A stretch of DNA of 64,000 nt, taken from positions 1-64,000 of the forward strand of contig MEHQ01003939.1 of NCBI GenBank assembly GCA_008828725.1. Reading direction: 5' to 3'. Positions 24,090 to 36,200 of this stretch are shown one piece after another; the first letter of the stretch is position 1, and every line of letters begins with the position of its first letter. The notes beneath the pieces were generated by a model that did not search any database, was not told where the DNA came from, and worked only from the letters and a program-made list of their open reading frames with translations. Both the position numbers and the translations under genes were made by a program. This stretch comes from Saccharina japonica (Eukaryota; Sar; Phaeophyceae; Laminariales; Laminariaceae).

Positions 24090-25169
24090 GGTATATTACT
24101 ATCATATACGAAGTCAGAACCTACCCGGGTCAAGCCAATAACCATGTACCCCCCCCTATGTACACATGGATATGTGCTTACACCACGTCAGGTGCTGACT
24201 ACGACCTATGTCCCCCCGTATAAAAGTGCACTCGTACGAGTAGCTCTATTTTATACCCCAGGTATTGGGCGTACTGGTGCATTTTTACGGCTGCTCTATG
24301 TTTTTGTACGTAGACTATATAGGAGTGACGTGTTCTATTTGCTCTTTATACTCTGCTGTATGCCAGCTGCCGCGTGTAGGCGCCCAAGCACCACTCTTTG
24401 CTCGGAAACGCAAGGACTACGTAACTGTAACTGGTCTGTGGGCTGTTTAGGTACAGCAGTTCGCAACAGACGTTAAAAATCTGATAATGAATAATTTGGG
24501 ACTTGGATTTTGAGGGGAAAATAAGAACGCGACCTCTTTGTACTGAAAATAGTGTGGAACACACCCGGTCTTGTTCAAGAATTCCAGTCTGGCCAAAAAT
24601 AGGAGATTCGTCACACCTGTCGCGTACTGTAAAAATATCAATGATACCTAAACGACCGTTACATTTCCGGACAGAGTGGTATATATCATCGTACCTGTTC
24701 GTGATAAAAGGTCGACGAGTACCTACAGAGTCTACAGTGGTGAGAGACGAGTGTGCACTACTGCTGCTGTGAGGCCGTCGCTGACCAGACGATTCCTATA
24801 TATTTCTGTGGGCGGGTACTTTCGCGTCCCTCTTCGGCGAAATGAATTCATTACCACCCCCCCCCCCTCCCCCATCTGTATATATACCAGGCATCCCCCA
24901 GGTATATTTCACCAGGGGCCAGGGACCAGGTATATGTTACGACGACTTAACCCATTCAGAACTGAAAAAAAAAAAATCTCACACTAATTCCAAGTAGTTT
25001 TCCCCCTAAAACGGGGGACCAGTTTAGAGACCTGAAAAACGAGAATCGAGATTTGCGGTTATCTTCAACCGTCTTTGGAAGAACGTTTTTATGTATCACG
25101 TGTGATAAGATAACACCCCCCCTATACGAATATAAGGCGAATTTCTGTGCTGGTTTTATTAACAACGGG

Positions 25170-25321
25170 GAAGAGTGTAACCGCCGAGTGTAACCGTCGA
25201 GTGTAACCGTCGAGTGTAACCGTCGAGTGTAACCGCCGAGTGTAACCCCCGAGCGATGCGTCTAAGGAAACATCGCGACGACCGACAGCAGTAGAGCTTT
25301 CCAAAGTCACCTTTTTCTTCG

Positions 25322-25356
<35 letters not shown>

Positions 25357-25365
25357 CCCCCCCCC
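25170..25365 (+). repeat. 13-bp tandem repeat and GTGC microsatellite
   Basis: Six units of CGAGTGTAACCGT run from about 25170 to 25250. They are followed after about 70 bp by (GTGC)n at about 25321-25355 and a C run. Confidence 0.75.
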
Positions 25366-28300
25366 CCCTTGTTATCTTGGGGGAAAAGGTGGTGTGGTAA
25401 TCTTATCACACGCGTGTTACCTGGGTACACGGTTACACATACGTGCGAGGCCGTCGTTAAGCTGATAATTCCTACTGGAATTGTGTGTGTTCTTCACATT
25501 AAACCGTTCTTTCCACCCGTCGACGTCCAGCACATCACCCAGTGTCCCTGGTATTTCTCATGAGCCGAGACTATTTTGCGTCCCTATTTTGCTGTATGCG
25601 TTTGCTTCTTACCTTGCTCTTCGGATGCATCCCCTGGCTCTACCAGGACCACAACATTTACCCTGATTAAACCTGGTAAACCCTAACCTAATACTGTATC
25701 CTAGTTACACCGAAGTGTGTTGGTAACTCGGGTCTACACGGGACGGAGTGAAGTGACAAGCCGGTTGGGTGACCTTGGACTCGTGTGTAATGAGGCGGTA
25801 TCGTACAGGGGGAGGGGACCTGGTATCCACACCCCGTTGCTTTTTGAGAAAAGTGTACCGTACCCGGGTACACACGCGAGTATGCCAAGCATGGCAAAAT
25901 CAAGCAGGTGTGGTAGGTAGCCTACCCGGGTACCCCATACTTTTATGTATATACCCTACTATTAATCACCACACCGTTGAAAGTGGACGCATTGAAAGCA
26001 GTCATTTCGGAACCAGTCGTTTTGTGGAACAGTCAGTCATCGTGACCGGAAACACCCCTCTTTACAAAGCAAAACCAGCAAAAAACGAAGCCCAGCTGGC
26101 CTACTATCAATTTCGTATTTGATAGCACTATTGAGCGCTACGAGTGCGTACGTAACATGCTGCTGCTGCTGCTGCCGCTGCTGCTGCTGCTGCTGTCGCC
26201 ACTTTATTGCGACGTACGCTTGGTGTCCCGACGGCGTTACGCGGGTACCTGCTGTACACAAAGTTGCGGAGTATATTTTATCGTTTCTCTACAAGTAGTA
26301 CGTCGTATTACTACAGTAGTACTAACAGGGGTGGATGCGCCCTTGGTAGTCATATATGCCTGGTATACAGCAATAGTGTACTACTGCTGTGCTGTAGTCG
26401 CAATTATCATATCGTTATAGTATACCTGGTATATACACCAAGTATATCCATAGGTGGATGCACATGTACTATTCATACAAGTGGAATGATGTACCGAGCT
26501 TTTCGCCCATGGACAGGCAGTTTAGTTTGTGACCATCAACTAGACAAAGTAATGACGATGAGGTCATTTGAGAGAACCACCACCACCAACAATAAAAACA
26601 TGAGCAGCAGCAACAGCGTAAGCGTTATGCGAGCATGATACACGAGTAGCCGTGAATATCTGTCAACTATCGCCGACATAAAAAAAGGTATAGTAGATGT
26701 TCCAATTTCGGTAACATATAAAGGAGTGCATGGCTCTTTTTCTCGTACCAGGCGCGAGCACCCCCTCTCGTGCTCCTTGCTGTGAGGCGAGACCCTATGA
26801 GCCTTCCAGTGTGTTGGTTGTCGACCCGCTTTCTGGTGGCACGCTATCCTGTGTACGTATACATCTTGCACTTTGATAGTACTAATGGCAGTGCTGGTGC
26901 CTTCATTTTTTGGAGCATGTATCATGTGCTAATTGTATACCAGGTACCAAGTATGGTGCATCGTCTCCTCTTGTTGGCGCAATTGCTGTATTGACATTGC
27001 TTTGATTGACATATTTATGTAAAAATATATATACTCGTAGTACAGAGTAGTGATAATTAATACTGGTATATAAACGCCTTGTGCTAGACTTGAGTATATG
27101 ATACCTTGTATTTATGTATATCGTACCTGGTATGAACAGCATGTTTGATTGGCATGACCTCTTTTAGAATGACAAGAGCTGTTACGGTTTATTGACATAC
27201 CTTGTACACTCTACTGCGAGTCAATCATTTACATTGTTTATGGTAACTCTACATTATTGTATTATACACCTGTTGATGTGCCGGTACATTATCATTAATA
27301 CTAATTGGCTCTTACATACGGGTACAGCAGCAATAACCTTTTCCCCGCCCTTCAAAGTCTTTCTTACTCAACTCCACAGACGTTTCGGGCGCAAATCGCT
27401 TAAAATATGGGCTGGGGCAATTTTTTGCAAGCAAGTAGTATCATACTGGACGGGAATATAGTCACCGTTTGACGTTGAATTCAGACTCCAATCGGTCTTT
27501 ATATTTCCGCCCTGAGTGATAAAGTGCAAGGAACAAGGGTTCAAAAAAAGAGAAGGTACAGCAATACGTATATACTCACTCGTATTATTTAAAAAAATAA
27601 AAAAAACAACAGCCGTGAGCTCGAAGATTTCGTCGAAGCTCATCTTTGCTATTTAATAGCTGAGTGTAATACTTCGATCGCGCGTACTTACGGTACTATA
27701 CAACGCCTCGTACTCATATCATTCTGCTGCAGGTTGAAAACAAAACAGTCAGTAGGTATGATACCACTCCGATTTCATACCAGGTATGTACTTAGCAGGT
27801 ATATTGCAACATAAAAAATCGTTGTTGTCATTCGGCATCTTGACCCCTGAAGAACTGGTCCCACGTATTTGGGGGCAAACTACTTGAAATTAGTGTGGGC
27901 CGTTTTTGTTCAGTTCTGAATGGGTTAAGGGCACCGTCCGCATGCATACATGCACATCTACCTTTTCTTGCCCGCGGAATTCGCGTTTCGACAAGCGTTT
28001 TCAATGTCCCCTTTTGTTTGTGGGAAGTGAGACGTTGGGGGACGGGACTTGTTTGGTACGTATATACTGGTACACTGGTACATAAGAGCCGTTTTTTTTG
28101 CGTCTTTGTGTGCGTCTGCAGTTGATATATTGCTTGCTGACATTACGAACTGACGGTTTCACGAATGAACCAGTTCATGGAAGTGACGACAAGGGCGGCG
28201 GCTGGCGGCAGGGTACGCGAAGAGCCTCGAGATCTATTAATTGTTAATTGCTTCGCGAGACCTTTGACCTTTGATTGATTGAGTGTTTGATTTCAGTCTC

Positions 28301-28484
28301 GAGCGTCCTCGATGTTTTCATTTTTTTTATTTTCTTTACAATAAATGGGTATCAATATCAAAAGGGTTCCTCTGAGTTTATGTGAGAGAAACAGCAAACA
28401 GCAACTTCAACATCAACAACAACAACAGCAGCAGCAACCCTGTATGAATATATAGGCAAATATAGGCGAGTACATACCGACGCC

Positions 28485-28755
28485 ATCCCCCCGCCCCCAC
28501 TCCCACACCGCCTCTGGCTCCATTCTCCTCGAAACCGACAACAAATACCCCGCTCTCCTGTGAGTTCCAAGCCTCCAAGGCGGTCCTCTTCTCAGGACTT
28601 CCGCCCAGCATACTTTTTGTAATACACGCGAGTTAACAAATGACCCCCCGCCCCCCCCCACCCCTCTGCCTCCATCCCTTCTGGAACCCCAAAACAGGGT
28701 CCCGCTCTCCGGGGGCCAAGCCAAGGCGGTCCTCCTCTCAGGACTCCCGCCCCGC
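28485..28755 (+). repeat. Imperfect duplication across the exon 2 acceptor
   Basis: The segment 28485-28610 and the segment 28641-28755 are alignable. Both run from a C-rich tract through CTCCAT, CCCCGCTCTCC-like sequence, CAAGGCGGTCCTC and TCTCAGGACT to CCGCCC. The second copy includes the proposed exon 2 start. The first copy lacks an open frame and has stop codons downstream. Confidence 0.65.
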
Positions 28756-30164
28756 GGTGGTGTGCATCGCCGCCGACACGCCGCCCGACAGCAACCGCAA
28801 GACCCGCGCCGCCGCTCGCAAGGCGGCCAAGGACGCCGCCCGGGACATGGCGCGACGGGAGGCGGACGAGGCCGCGGCGCAGGCCGCGCAGGAGGCGGTG
28901 CGGGCGGCCTGCGTCCGATACGCGTCGGGGAGCTCGTCGCACGTCGGCGGCTACCGCAGCAGGCCCGTCCGGAGCAGGAGCCTGGAGAGCGACCGCACGG
29001 GCAGTAGCCCTCGGACGGGGATCGCTAGTACCGCTGGCGACGGTGGTGGTGGTGGTGGCGGCGCTAATGATGATGACGACGATGAGGAGGAGGAGGAGGA
29101 TGATGATGGTGATGGTGAGGGTAATGTTACCGGCGGTGGTAACGGTTCTGGCGGGGGCGGCGGCGGCGACGACGGCGGCGGGCGCGGACGCAGCAGCGGC
29201 AACGTCGGCGCGGAGCGAAGGACGTCCGCGAGAGCGGCAGACTTCAACTCGCGTACGTCTTCGGGCGAGTCGCTGACGACGGCGCACAGGTCCAAGTACG
29301 AGATCTGGGCGGAGCACCAGCCCCCGGACGGGACGGAGGATCGCCGGGACCGACCGCAGAGGCAGCCCCGGGGCCAGCGGGGCCGCGGTGCGCGCCCGGG
29401 GAGCGAAGGCGGCAGCAGCGGCGGGGTGACGCTGAAGGACCTCGCCAGCGGGCCGTGGCCTGTGTGGCCGCAAGGTGACGCCCCGGGTGGCGGAAACGGT
29501 GGTGGTGGTGGCGGGAATGAGAGTGGTCGGAGCGCCGGGCGGACTAGCAGCCAGAAGTCGGCGTCCTCGGACTCGAGCGTGAACAGCTGGGGTTCGTCCT
29601 CGGGGTCTTCGGCTTCCTTCTCGTCGTCTGCTTCGTCGTTCACCTCGACCTCGTCGAACTCTTCCTCCCGCGGGGGCGGCAGGAGCTGGGGCTCCGTGCG
29701 GTCCGGCGGCAGCTCCATCAGCAGCGCGAGGGGAAGCAGTCTGGGTCTCGGGGGCGGCCTGCCTTCGCCCGTGCCGGAAGGGGAGGAGGGGAGCGGCAGC
29801 AGCGCGAGCAGCGGTGGGACCGGAGGGTTCGGGGGGAGCGGTAGCAGGAGCAACAGCTTCAGGTCGAGGCCACCGGGCTACGGCGGTAAGCCCGTGCGCG
29901 AGCCGAAGACGGGCGTGAACAACGCGGGCGGCGTTTCGCCGGACCTCGAGTTTAACGGTGTCGGCGATTCTTACGGCCCTGGGGAGGCGACGTCGCCTGC
30001 GTCTCGTCTGTTCAACAGCTTGAAGATCGAGAAGGCTATCGCGGAGAGAAAGGCGGCGGAGGACAAGGCCAATGCCCAGGCTAACGCGAACGGTGAGAGG
30101 AGGAGGGTGAAGGGTTTCGGCGGCGGCGGAAGCGGTAGCGATGGCGGTGGGGTCGGTGACTTTG
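28698..30164 (+). CDS. Putative exon 2, Ala/Arg helix and Gly/Ser/acidic low complexity
   Basis: The start is placed after AACCCCAAAACAG preceded by pyrimidine-rich DNA, in phase 1, matching exon 1. The translation has Ser-Arg patches, then an Ala/Arg-rich predicted helix (KTRAAARKAAKDAARDMA), a Gly and Asp/Glu run, Ser-rich stretches (EIWAEHQPPDGTEDRRD lies within) and near the end a helix reading LKIEKAIAERKAAEDKANA. I end it at 30164 before GTGCGAG (phase 1); GTATAT six bases on is also in phase. If unspliced, the frame ends at a TGA at 30206-30208. No known domain is visible. An ATG at 28640 also opens this frame, so an independent gene start is possible. Confidence 0.6.
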
Positions 30165-31201
30165 GTGCGAGTATATTATATGTAGCGAGTAACGATGCTG
30201 ACGAATGACTCAGTTACGGAAATTAAAGAACATAAAGCTGTGAGGTGAGAGGTGAGGGTTTCGTCGAAACTCTTCTTTGCAAGCTGTGTTTGATACTATG
30301 ATACCATTGCGCGCCGTATAATATGTATATATACCAATATATCCCTAAATATAAGCAACATTTATATATGAATAAATTCTACGAATGTTGCTTATATTTA
30401 CGGACAGATTGGTATCAACAAAGAAACGACGGCGGAGCTGATAACATATGCGAATATGTATTATACTTGGGAGAGTATGAATATGTAGTCATGATCCGTC
30501 GACGAAGACCGTCGGTATATATTTGTTTTTAGCTGTATGGTTTTGATTTAGTGTGCTGCATAGAAAAGCGTACAGCAGCATGTACCAGGTACGAGTTTTA
30601 CAATGCCGATTCTAAACTCGGCACAAACCAAATGTATATCTGCTACTCGTACTGCTCGTATATTCCATACATATATACATATCATACATTGTCAGAGTAT
30701 AATCGTACGTTCGGCCTATATTTACTACGCGTACTGCTGCTGTGCGTACATACTGTTGAAAACATACCGGGTATGATACCATACAAGATACAAGCCAAAT
30801 AATCATATACCAGGTATACGTGTATCATCGTGATTCCTTTAATTAATCAACCTTGAAAAAAACGAATTATTAATATATTTAATAGTCAGAATGTTGCCAA
30901 CTAAACACTATAGACATAAATACGTATAGGCGCAAGGAACGCGGTGCTTTGTGAGTTTGAAATTAATCAATCACGAGAAAAACTAGAGCAATCAACACCA
31001 ACAGGTACTCGTAGTTTAGTCAACCCCCCCCCCCCCCTATTTTTCCATTACCAACGAAACACTATTTATATAGCTATGATACGGTACGTACGTACGTATA
31101 TATATAATATAGCTTGCAGTTTTGACGATCTTTTCGATCTCACATCACAGTTTTTTTGCCTTCTTCTTCTTTTCTTCTTCTTCTTGTTCCTTCATATATA
31201 G
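30165..31201 (+). other. Intron 2
   Basis: AT-rich sequence with a Stowaway-like MITE (30331-30415), CCTGGTA-type motifs and a C run (31023-31036). It ends in a pyrimidine-rich tract, (TTC)n, and CATATATAG at the acceptor. Confidence 0.6.
30331..30415. mobile_element. Stowaway-like MITE in intron 2
   Basis: The ends ATACCAATATATCCCTAAAT and ATTTACGGACAGATTGGTAT are inverted repeats about 85 bp apart, flanked by TA. The inner parts of both arms carry AATATAAGCAACAT and ATGTTGCTTATATT. Confidence 0.75.
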
Positions 31202-32115
31202 GCGCGAGGAACGCGATGCTTCGCCGCGCGGCCGCCGCGCTCGAGATGGGCGCCGACGAGGAGGACCATCACGACAACGACAACGACAACGAGCCCAGCT
31301 GCGGCGACACCGACATGCGCGCGCTCTTCCGCAGAAACGACACGGGGTCGAGGGCCTGGACCAACAGCGTGGGGAAGTTCTCCCAGAGCAGCAGCATATT
31401 CGACAGCAGCGGCGTGTCCGACTTGCCCGGCAGGGGCCAAGAGGAGGAGGAAGAGGACGACGACGACGAGGAGGATGTGCTGCAGGGGGAGGCGCGGCAG
31501 CAGCAGGAAGAGGAGGAGGAGGATGACGACGAGGAGGATGAGGAGGAGGAGGAGGAGGAGGAGGAGGAGGGAGAGGAGGGGGTGGTCGAGGCCTACAACG
31601 CGGTGGCGGCGAAGCAGCAGTCTCGGGCACCGCCGCCAGCGGACAACAGTGGCGCCGGTGCCACCGGTGGTGGCGGCGGCGGCGGCGGCGGTGATGGTGG
31701 TGCCACCGGTCCCCCCAGACGCAGCGCAGAGGAAGCCGAAAAAATACGCCGGGCTATCGCAGCGCTGAACGGAGTCGACGGCCTCGGCGGGAAACCGGCT
31801 GCCGAGGCTAACAACAATAATGATAAGAAGGATGACGACCCTGACATGGATGGGGAGAAGGAGGTAGCGGCGACGTTGGCCATGGCGGCGGCGGCGGCGG
31901 TGGCGGCGAGGGCGGCGAGGGTGGCCGGGGGGGGCAAGGGCGGGGGGCGCCACAGGCGGCGCGACAGCAGCAGCGGCGGCATCGGCGACATGAGCTTCGG
32001 AACGGAAGACAGCTGCGCGGCAACCGAGGCGGCGACCGAGTTTTCGTCGGGAGCTAGCGCCGACATGCGGAACAGCTCGGCGGATAGCTGGATCTGGCAC
32101 AAATCGTCGCAGGCG
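31202..32115 (+). CDS. Putative exon 3, acidic low-complexity segment
   Basis: The exon follows a strong polypyrimidine tract and ends before GTGAGG. Its phases (1 in, 0 out) fit exons 2 and 4. The encoded segment has an acidic start, SRAWTNSVGKFSQSSSIFDS, long Glu/Asp runs, a poly-Gly stretch, a helix around RRSAEEAEKIRRAIAALNG, an Ala-rich helix and a Ser/Thr-rich end (SWIWHKSSQA). No known domain is visible. An ATG at 31216 is in frame, so an alternative gene start here cannot be excluded. GAG and GGC microsatellites explain the low complexity. Confidence 0.65.
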
Positions 32116-32578
32116 GTGAGGATTTTTTCCCCCGCTTTTTGATTGGGGGGAGGGTGGGATTTGTTTTTCAGCCCAGAGCTTGCGAGTGTATGGTTCTCCA
32201 AGTTGTAGAGTATTTTGTTTTTGTTTTTGGCCCGGAGCTTGTGGGTGTATGTTCTTGTTTTTGTTTTTGGCCCCATCTTTGTAGCGCTTTTTTTGTTTGT
32301 TTTGGTCCAAAGCTTGCAGGTTAAGGGTTGTGTTGAGTCGTGGGTTGTGCTGTGTAGCGTTTTTTTTCACTTTTGCTGGAAATAGGGTGTATACTCCCCC
32401 CCCCCCCCCCCTGGTTTTGAGTTTTGTGTTTTCATTGTGTACGTACGCTATATGTAGCCCCGATGCCAGGACGTGACTATTGAGCATGTAATCGGTCAAG
32501 TACCCAAGCAATGACTCATCAATCAATCAGTCAATCAATCAGTCAGTCAATCAATCAATCAACCAAGGAACCAACCAG

Positions 32579-32610
<32 letters not shown>

Positions 32611-33281
32611 CGGGTAAATATCCACTCAGTCTAACGATCGATCAAAATATTTGAGCGATCAATCCAGATCAGTCAATCGAATCAATTAATCGATTTATCA
32701 ACCCACAATCAATCGATCAAAACCCACAATCAACTGGTTGAGCGATCAAAAGCATTTTGTTGGTCAACCAATTAATCAATGTATCAACCAACCAACTAAC
32801 CAATCCAAACCATCTAACCAAGCGACCATGTGCACCTGTCAATCAGCGTGTCAGAACACCAAACCAACCACCGAGCCAACCAATAAAAAACCGGCCCATC
32901 TACCCACCAACCGATCAGCTATTAAAAACTCCCAGTACAATGGAAGGCTTCCGCCCCTTCCGTTGTTGCCGCTCTCTCTGCCACACACCCCACCCCCCTT
33001 CCCCGGCGGACCCTACTCCACCCCCAGCCCCTCCACTCCACTCCACCCCACCCCACTCCACCCCGCCCCACCGCACCCCACTCCACCTACCCCACCCCAN
33101 NNNNNNNNNNNNNNNNNNNNNNNNNNNNNNNNNNNNNNNNNNNNNNNNNNNNNNNNNNNNNNNNNNNNNNNNNNNNNNNNNNNNNNNNNNNNNNNNNNNN
33201 NNNNNNNNNCGCTTGTCGTTGTTTTGTTTTTCCGCTGCGCGGTTCTTTGTCGACCCGGGGACCGTGCGTCCTCTATTTTAG
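32116..33281 (+). other. Intron 3 with AATC microsatellite and N gap
   Basis: GT-rich start, a C run (32397-32411), an interrupted (AATC/AACC)n array from about 32515 to 32900, and a C-rich stretch running into 110 N (33100-33209). It ends CTCTATTTTAG at the acceptor. An exon hidden in the gap cannot be excluded, but exons 3 and 4 are already in phase without it. Confidence 0.65.
33100..33209. other. Assembly gap (N)
   Basis: One hundred and ten unknown bases between a C-rich repeat and the last part of intron 3. Confidence 0.95.
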
Positions 33282-36200
33282 GTGAACGGCCAGAAGCGAT
33301 CATTTCTGGCGGCGGAAGTGTTGCCGAGTGCTATTGGCGACGGCATTGAGCTCGAATTTGCGTGCCGTTGCCGGCTCCGTCGACGTCGCGGCCGACGAAG
33401 ACGCACACACAGCAATGGCGTGGCTGCTACAGCCACCTCCGCAGGCGATTTCACGCCTGGAACTCAAGCGAGTGGTAGCCCCGCCGCGGTCATTATCGAC
33501 GATCCAGAAGGAGAGGGAGCGCAATCAGAGGAAGACGACAACGAGGAGGACGAAGCGTACCGGAAAGCGGAGCCGGAGGTTACCGCGAAAGTCCGGCTTC
33601 TGGCACCCGGTGGCGAACTCGTAGGCGAGGCGTGGGCAGAGCTACCGGGGGCGCCTGACGACTGGGCGCGGTATCCGCTCTATTCTCCTGGTGTTGCCGG
33701 CGCCAGAAACCTCGGGAGTGGTGCTGGTGCCAGCGGGAACACTCGCGCTGGTAGCACGGCACCTGCAACGAGCAAGGGTACGGGCTTAGATCGAGGAGAG
33801 GTGATTCCAGCCCCCCCTGCGACCGTGCGCAGACGATGGGGATGGGGGAGACCTCGGCGAGATGTTACCACGCCGGCTTCATCGTCGACGGTGAGGCCTG
33901 CTCGTTGGTTCCGTCCGCGACAGCCTCGAGATGTGGCAGGAGAAGTGCGACTTCGCCTAGGGTGGATGCCGTCCGGCCTTGCGGTTACAGTCCATAGGTG
34001 CCGAATGAGAGACTCAGTAGCAGCTGCTGTTCCGGTAGGTGGCGGAACCAGAGGAGTGATTGAGCGGCCTCTTGCCGGCAGCCGGCGACGGCGCCCAATC
34101 GTCGTGCGTGCCGAGCCCGGAGGAGGGGCTGTCAGGTCGTGTCCGATAGACGTAGGCGCGAAAGGCGGTGATGGAAAACAGCGCGACGCTACCACTGTGG
34201 ACGCGGGGGTCAATGTTGAGACGCCGAAGGCTGCGGGAGGACTTCCACCGCGCGTTCCGGGAAGAGGTCGCCTGCCTTCGCTTCGGCGTGTGGTCCCGAT
34301 CGACACGGTGGCTTCTGACGCCGAGGAAAGTTTGGAAAATTTCTTTGTGCTTGACCCCTCATGCCTCCTTGGCGGGGTGGACATGGGAGATGCGGTCACG
34401 GGCGCCGACGACGTGGGAGACAGAGGTGGCGGTGGCGCTCAACTGATTTTGTCGATGCTAGATCAGAGTAGCAGCATTGATGCCGAGTTTGGCGACGAAG
34501 TGGACGAAACCTTGCGAGAGGGCACCCGCACGGAATGTGCAGAGGGAGGAGGGGCAGGAGGAGGAGGAGGAGGAGGAGGGGGAGGAGAGCGAAGAAGATG
34601 TGAGCTTGGCCGACGATATATTGGCGACGCCCCCTCCCCAGCGGCTGCGGCTGGCTTCCACGGCAGAGCGCGAGGGCAGCGAGGGCGGGGCATCGGCCGG
34701 GTCATCGAAGAAGCGGTCGCCGAAAGCGCCCCTCTTGTCCTCGAAATCGTCGTGGCTCTCGCAGAAGCTGGGGAAGCTGCAGAGGGGCCGCCAGCAGCAG
34801 CAGCAGGAGCGGCAGGAGCGGCAGGAGCAGCAGTGGCAGCAGCAGGACCCCGTCGAGGCGGCGCAGCTTTCGCAGGAGGAGTCCTCGAGGCAGCTGCAGG
34901 AGCAGCTGGCCGCGGCGGCGGCGGCGGTGGCGGCGGGGGCGGCAGCGATGGCTCGGAACGAGGAGATGCGGAAGAAGAAGGAGGAGCAGCAGCAGCAACA
35001 ACAGCAGCAGCAGCAACAGCAGCAGCGGCAGCAAACAACGGCCACAGAAGGCGCCGCCGGAACCGTGGCAGCTCCGCCGCCGCCCGAGCAAAAGCGGGAG
35101 CTTGACGATGAGGGGCCCCAAGGCCAGCAATATATCGCACCCCCTCCCAAATATCCCGATCAGGAGAAGGAGGAGGAACGAGAAGCGGGGGAGAGGGAGC
35201 TCGGGCAGAAGGAGGAGGAAGCGGAGCTAGCGCGAGAGCTGGAAGGGCTGCGGCAAGAGCTGGAGGAAGCGAACGTGGCTGCGGCGGCCGAGGCCAGGAG
35301 TAACGCGGCTGCAGAGGACCGCGAGATGAGGGAGCTGCAGAAGCACCAGACGACGACGGCAGTGGCGGCGGCGGCGACCGCGGCGGCTGCCGCGGCTACG
35401 GCCGCCAAGGCTGCGTCAGCGGCGGTCGCCGAAGCGGAGGCGGCGGAGGAGGCCGCAGCGCTCGCAGAGGCGGAGGCGGAGGCGGAGGAGATGATGCGCC
35501 AAGAACAGGAGGACAGGTCGGCGCTGCAGCAGCTCAAAGAGGAGGAGGAGGAGCGGCAGCGGCAGCAGCAGCAGCAGCAGCTCAAGCTGGTGGAAAGGCA
35601 GAGGCAGACGGAAGCCGCCGCCGCGGCCGCGGCGGCTGCCGCCGCCGCCACGGCGATGCTGATTCAGAAGGAGGAGGAGGAGGCGGCTGCCGCGGCATTA
35701 CTGCGGCAGAAGCAGCAGCAACAGCAGCAGGAGGAAGAGGAGGCAGCTGCGGCAGCTGCGGCAGAGGCGATACGGCTGCAGAAGGAGCAGGAGGCGGCAG
35801 CGGCAGCGGCGGCTGCGGCTGCGGCGACGATATTGCTCCAGAAGGAGAAGGACGAGGAACGCGAGAGACAGAGGCTGATGGAGCAAGACGCGATTCGGCA
35901 GGAGCGGGAGCTGCAGTTAGAGCTGGAGAAGGCGCGAAAGGCGCAGGAGATGTTCGAGAAAGAGGCTGCCCGCCGCGAGCAGGAGCTGCTCAAGCAGGAG
36001 GCCCTCCTTCGCGAGCAGGAGATCAAGAGGCAGGAAGCGCTCCGCGTCGAGGAGGAGGAGCTGCGAAGGCAGGAGCAGCTGGAGCTGAAGGCCATCAGGC
36101 GCGAGCAGGAGTTGCTTGCGCAGGAGGCGGCCCACCGCGAGCAGGAGCGGCTCAAGCAGGAGGCCCTTCTGCACGAGCAGGAGAGGCTCGAGGAAGAGGC

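Larger units (their letters stand above)
9823..28697 (+). other. Giant intron 1 or intergenic region, repeat-filled
   Basis: This stretch of 18.9 kb lacks a convincing exon. It is AT-richer than the exons and packed with short repeats: homopolymers, MITE copies, a foldback at 15235-15902, nested repeats at 17412-17880, CAG/GCT microsatellite DNA at 18560-18960 and a degenerate tandem at 22900-23410. The open frame at 18338-18862 is a CTG/GCT repeat artefact with equal frames on the opposite strand. If exon 1 is a separate gene, the promoter of the larger gene must lie here. Confidence 0.5.

Noticed and set aside
31192-32526. 444-codon open frame on the minus strand, and similar minus frames at 28592-29853 and 34458-38209
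   Set aside because: They are antisense shadows of GC-rich exons. The plus strand has matching splice sites and phases and, further on, TPRs.
32510-32920. Possible CRISPR-like array of regular short repeats
   Set aside because: It is an interrupted AATC/AACC microsatellite without spacers of constant length, in a eukaryotic intron.
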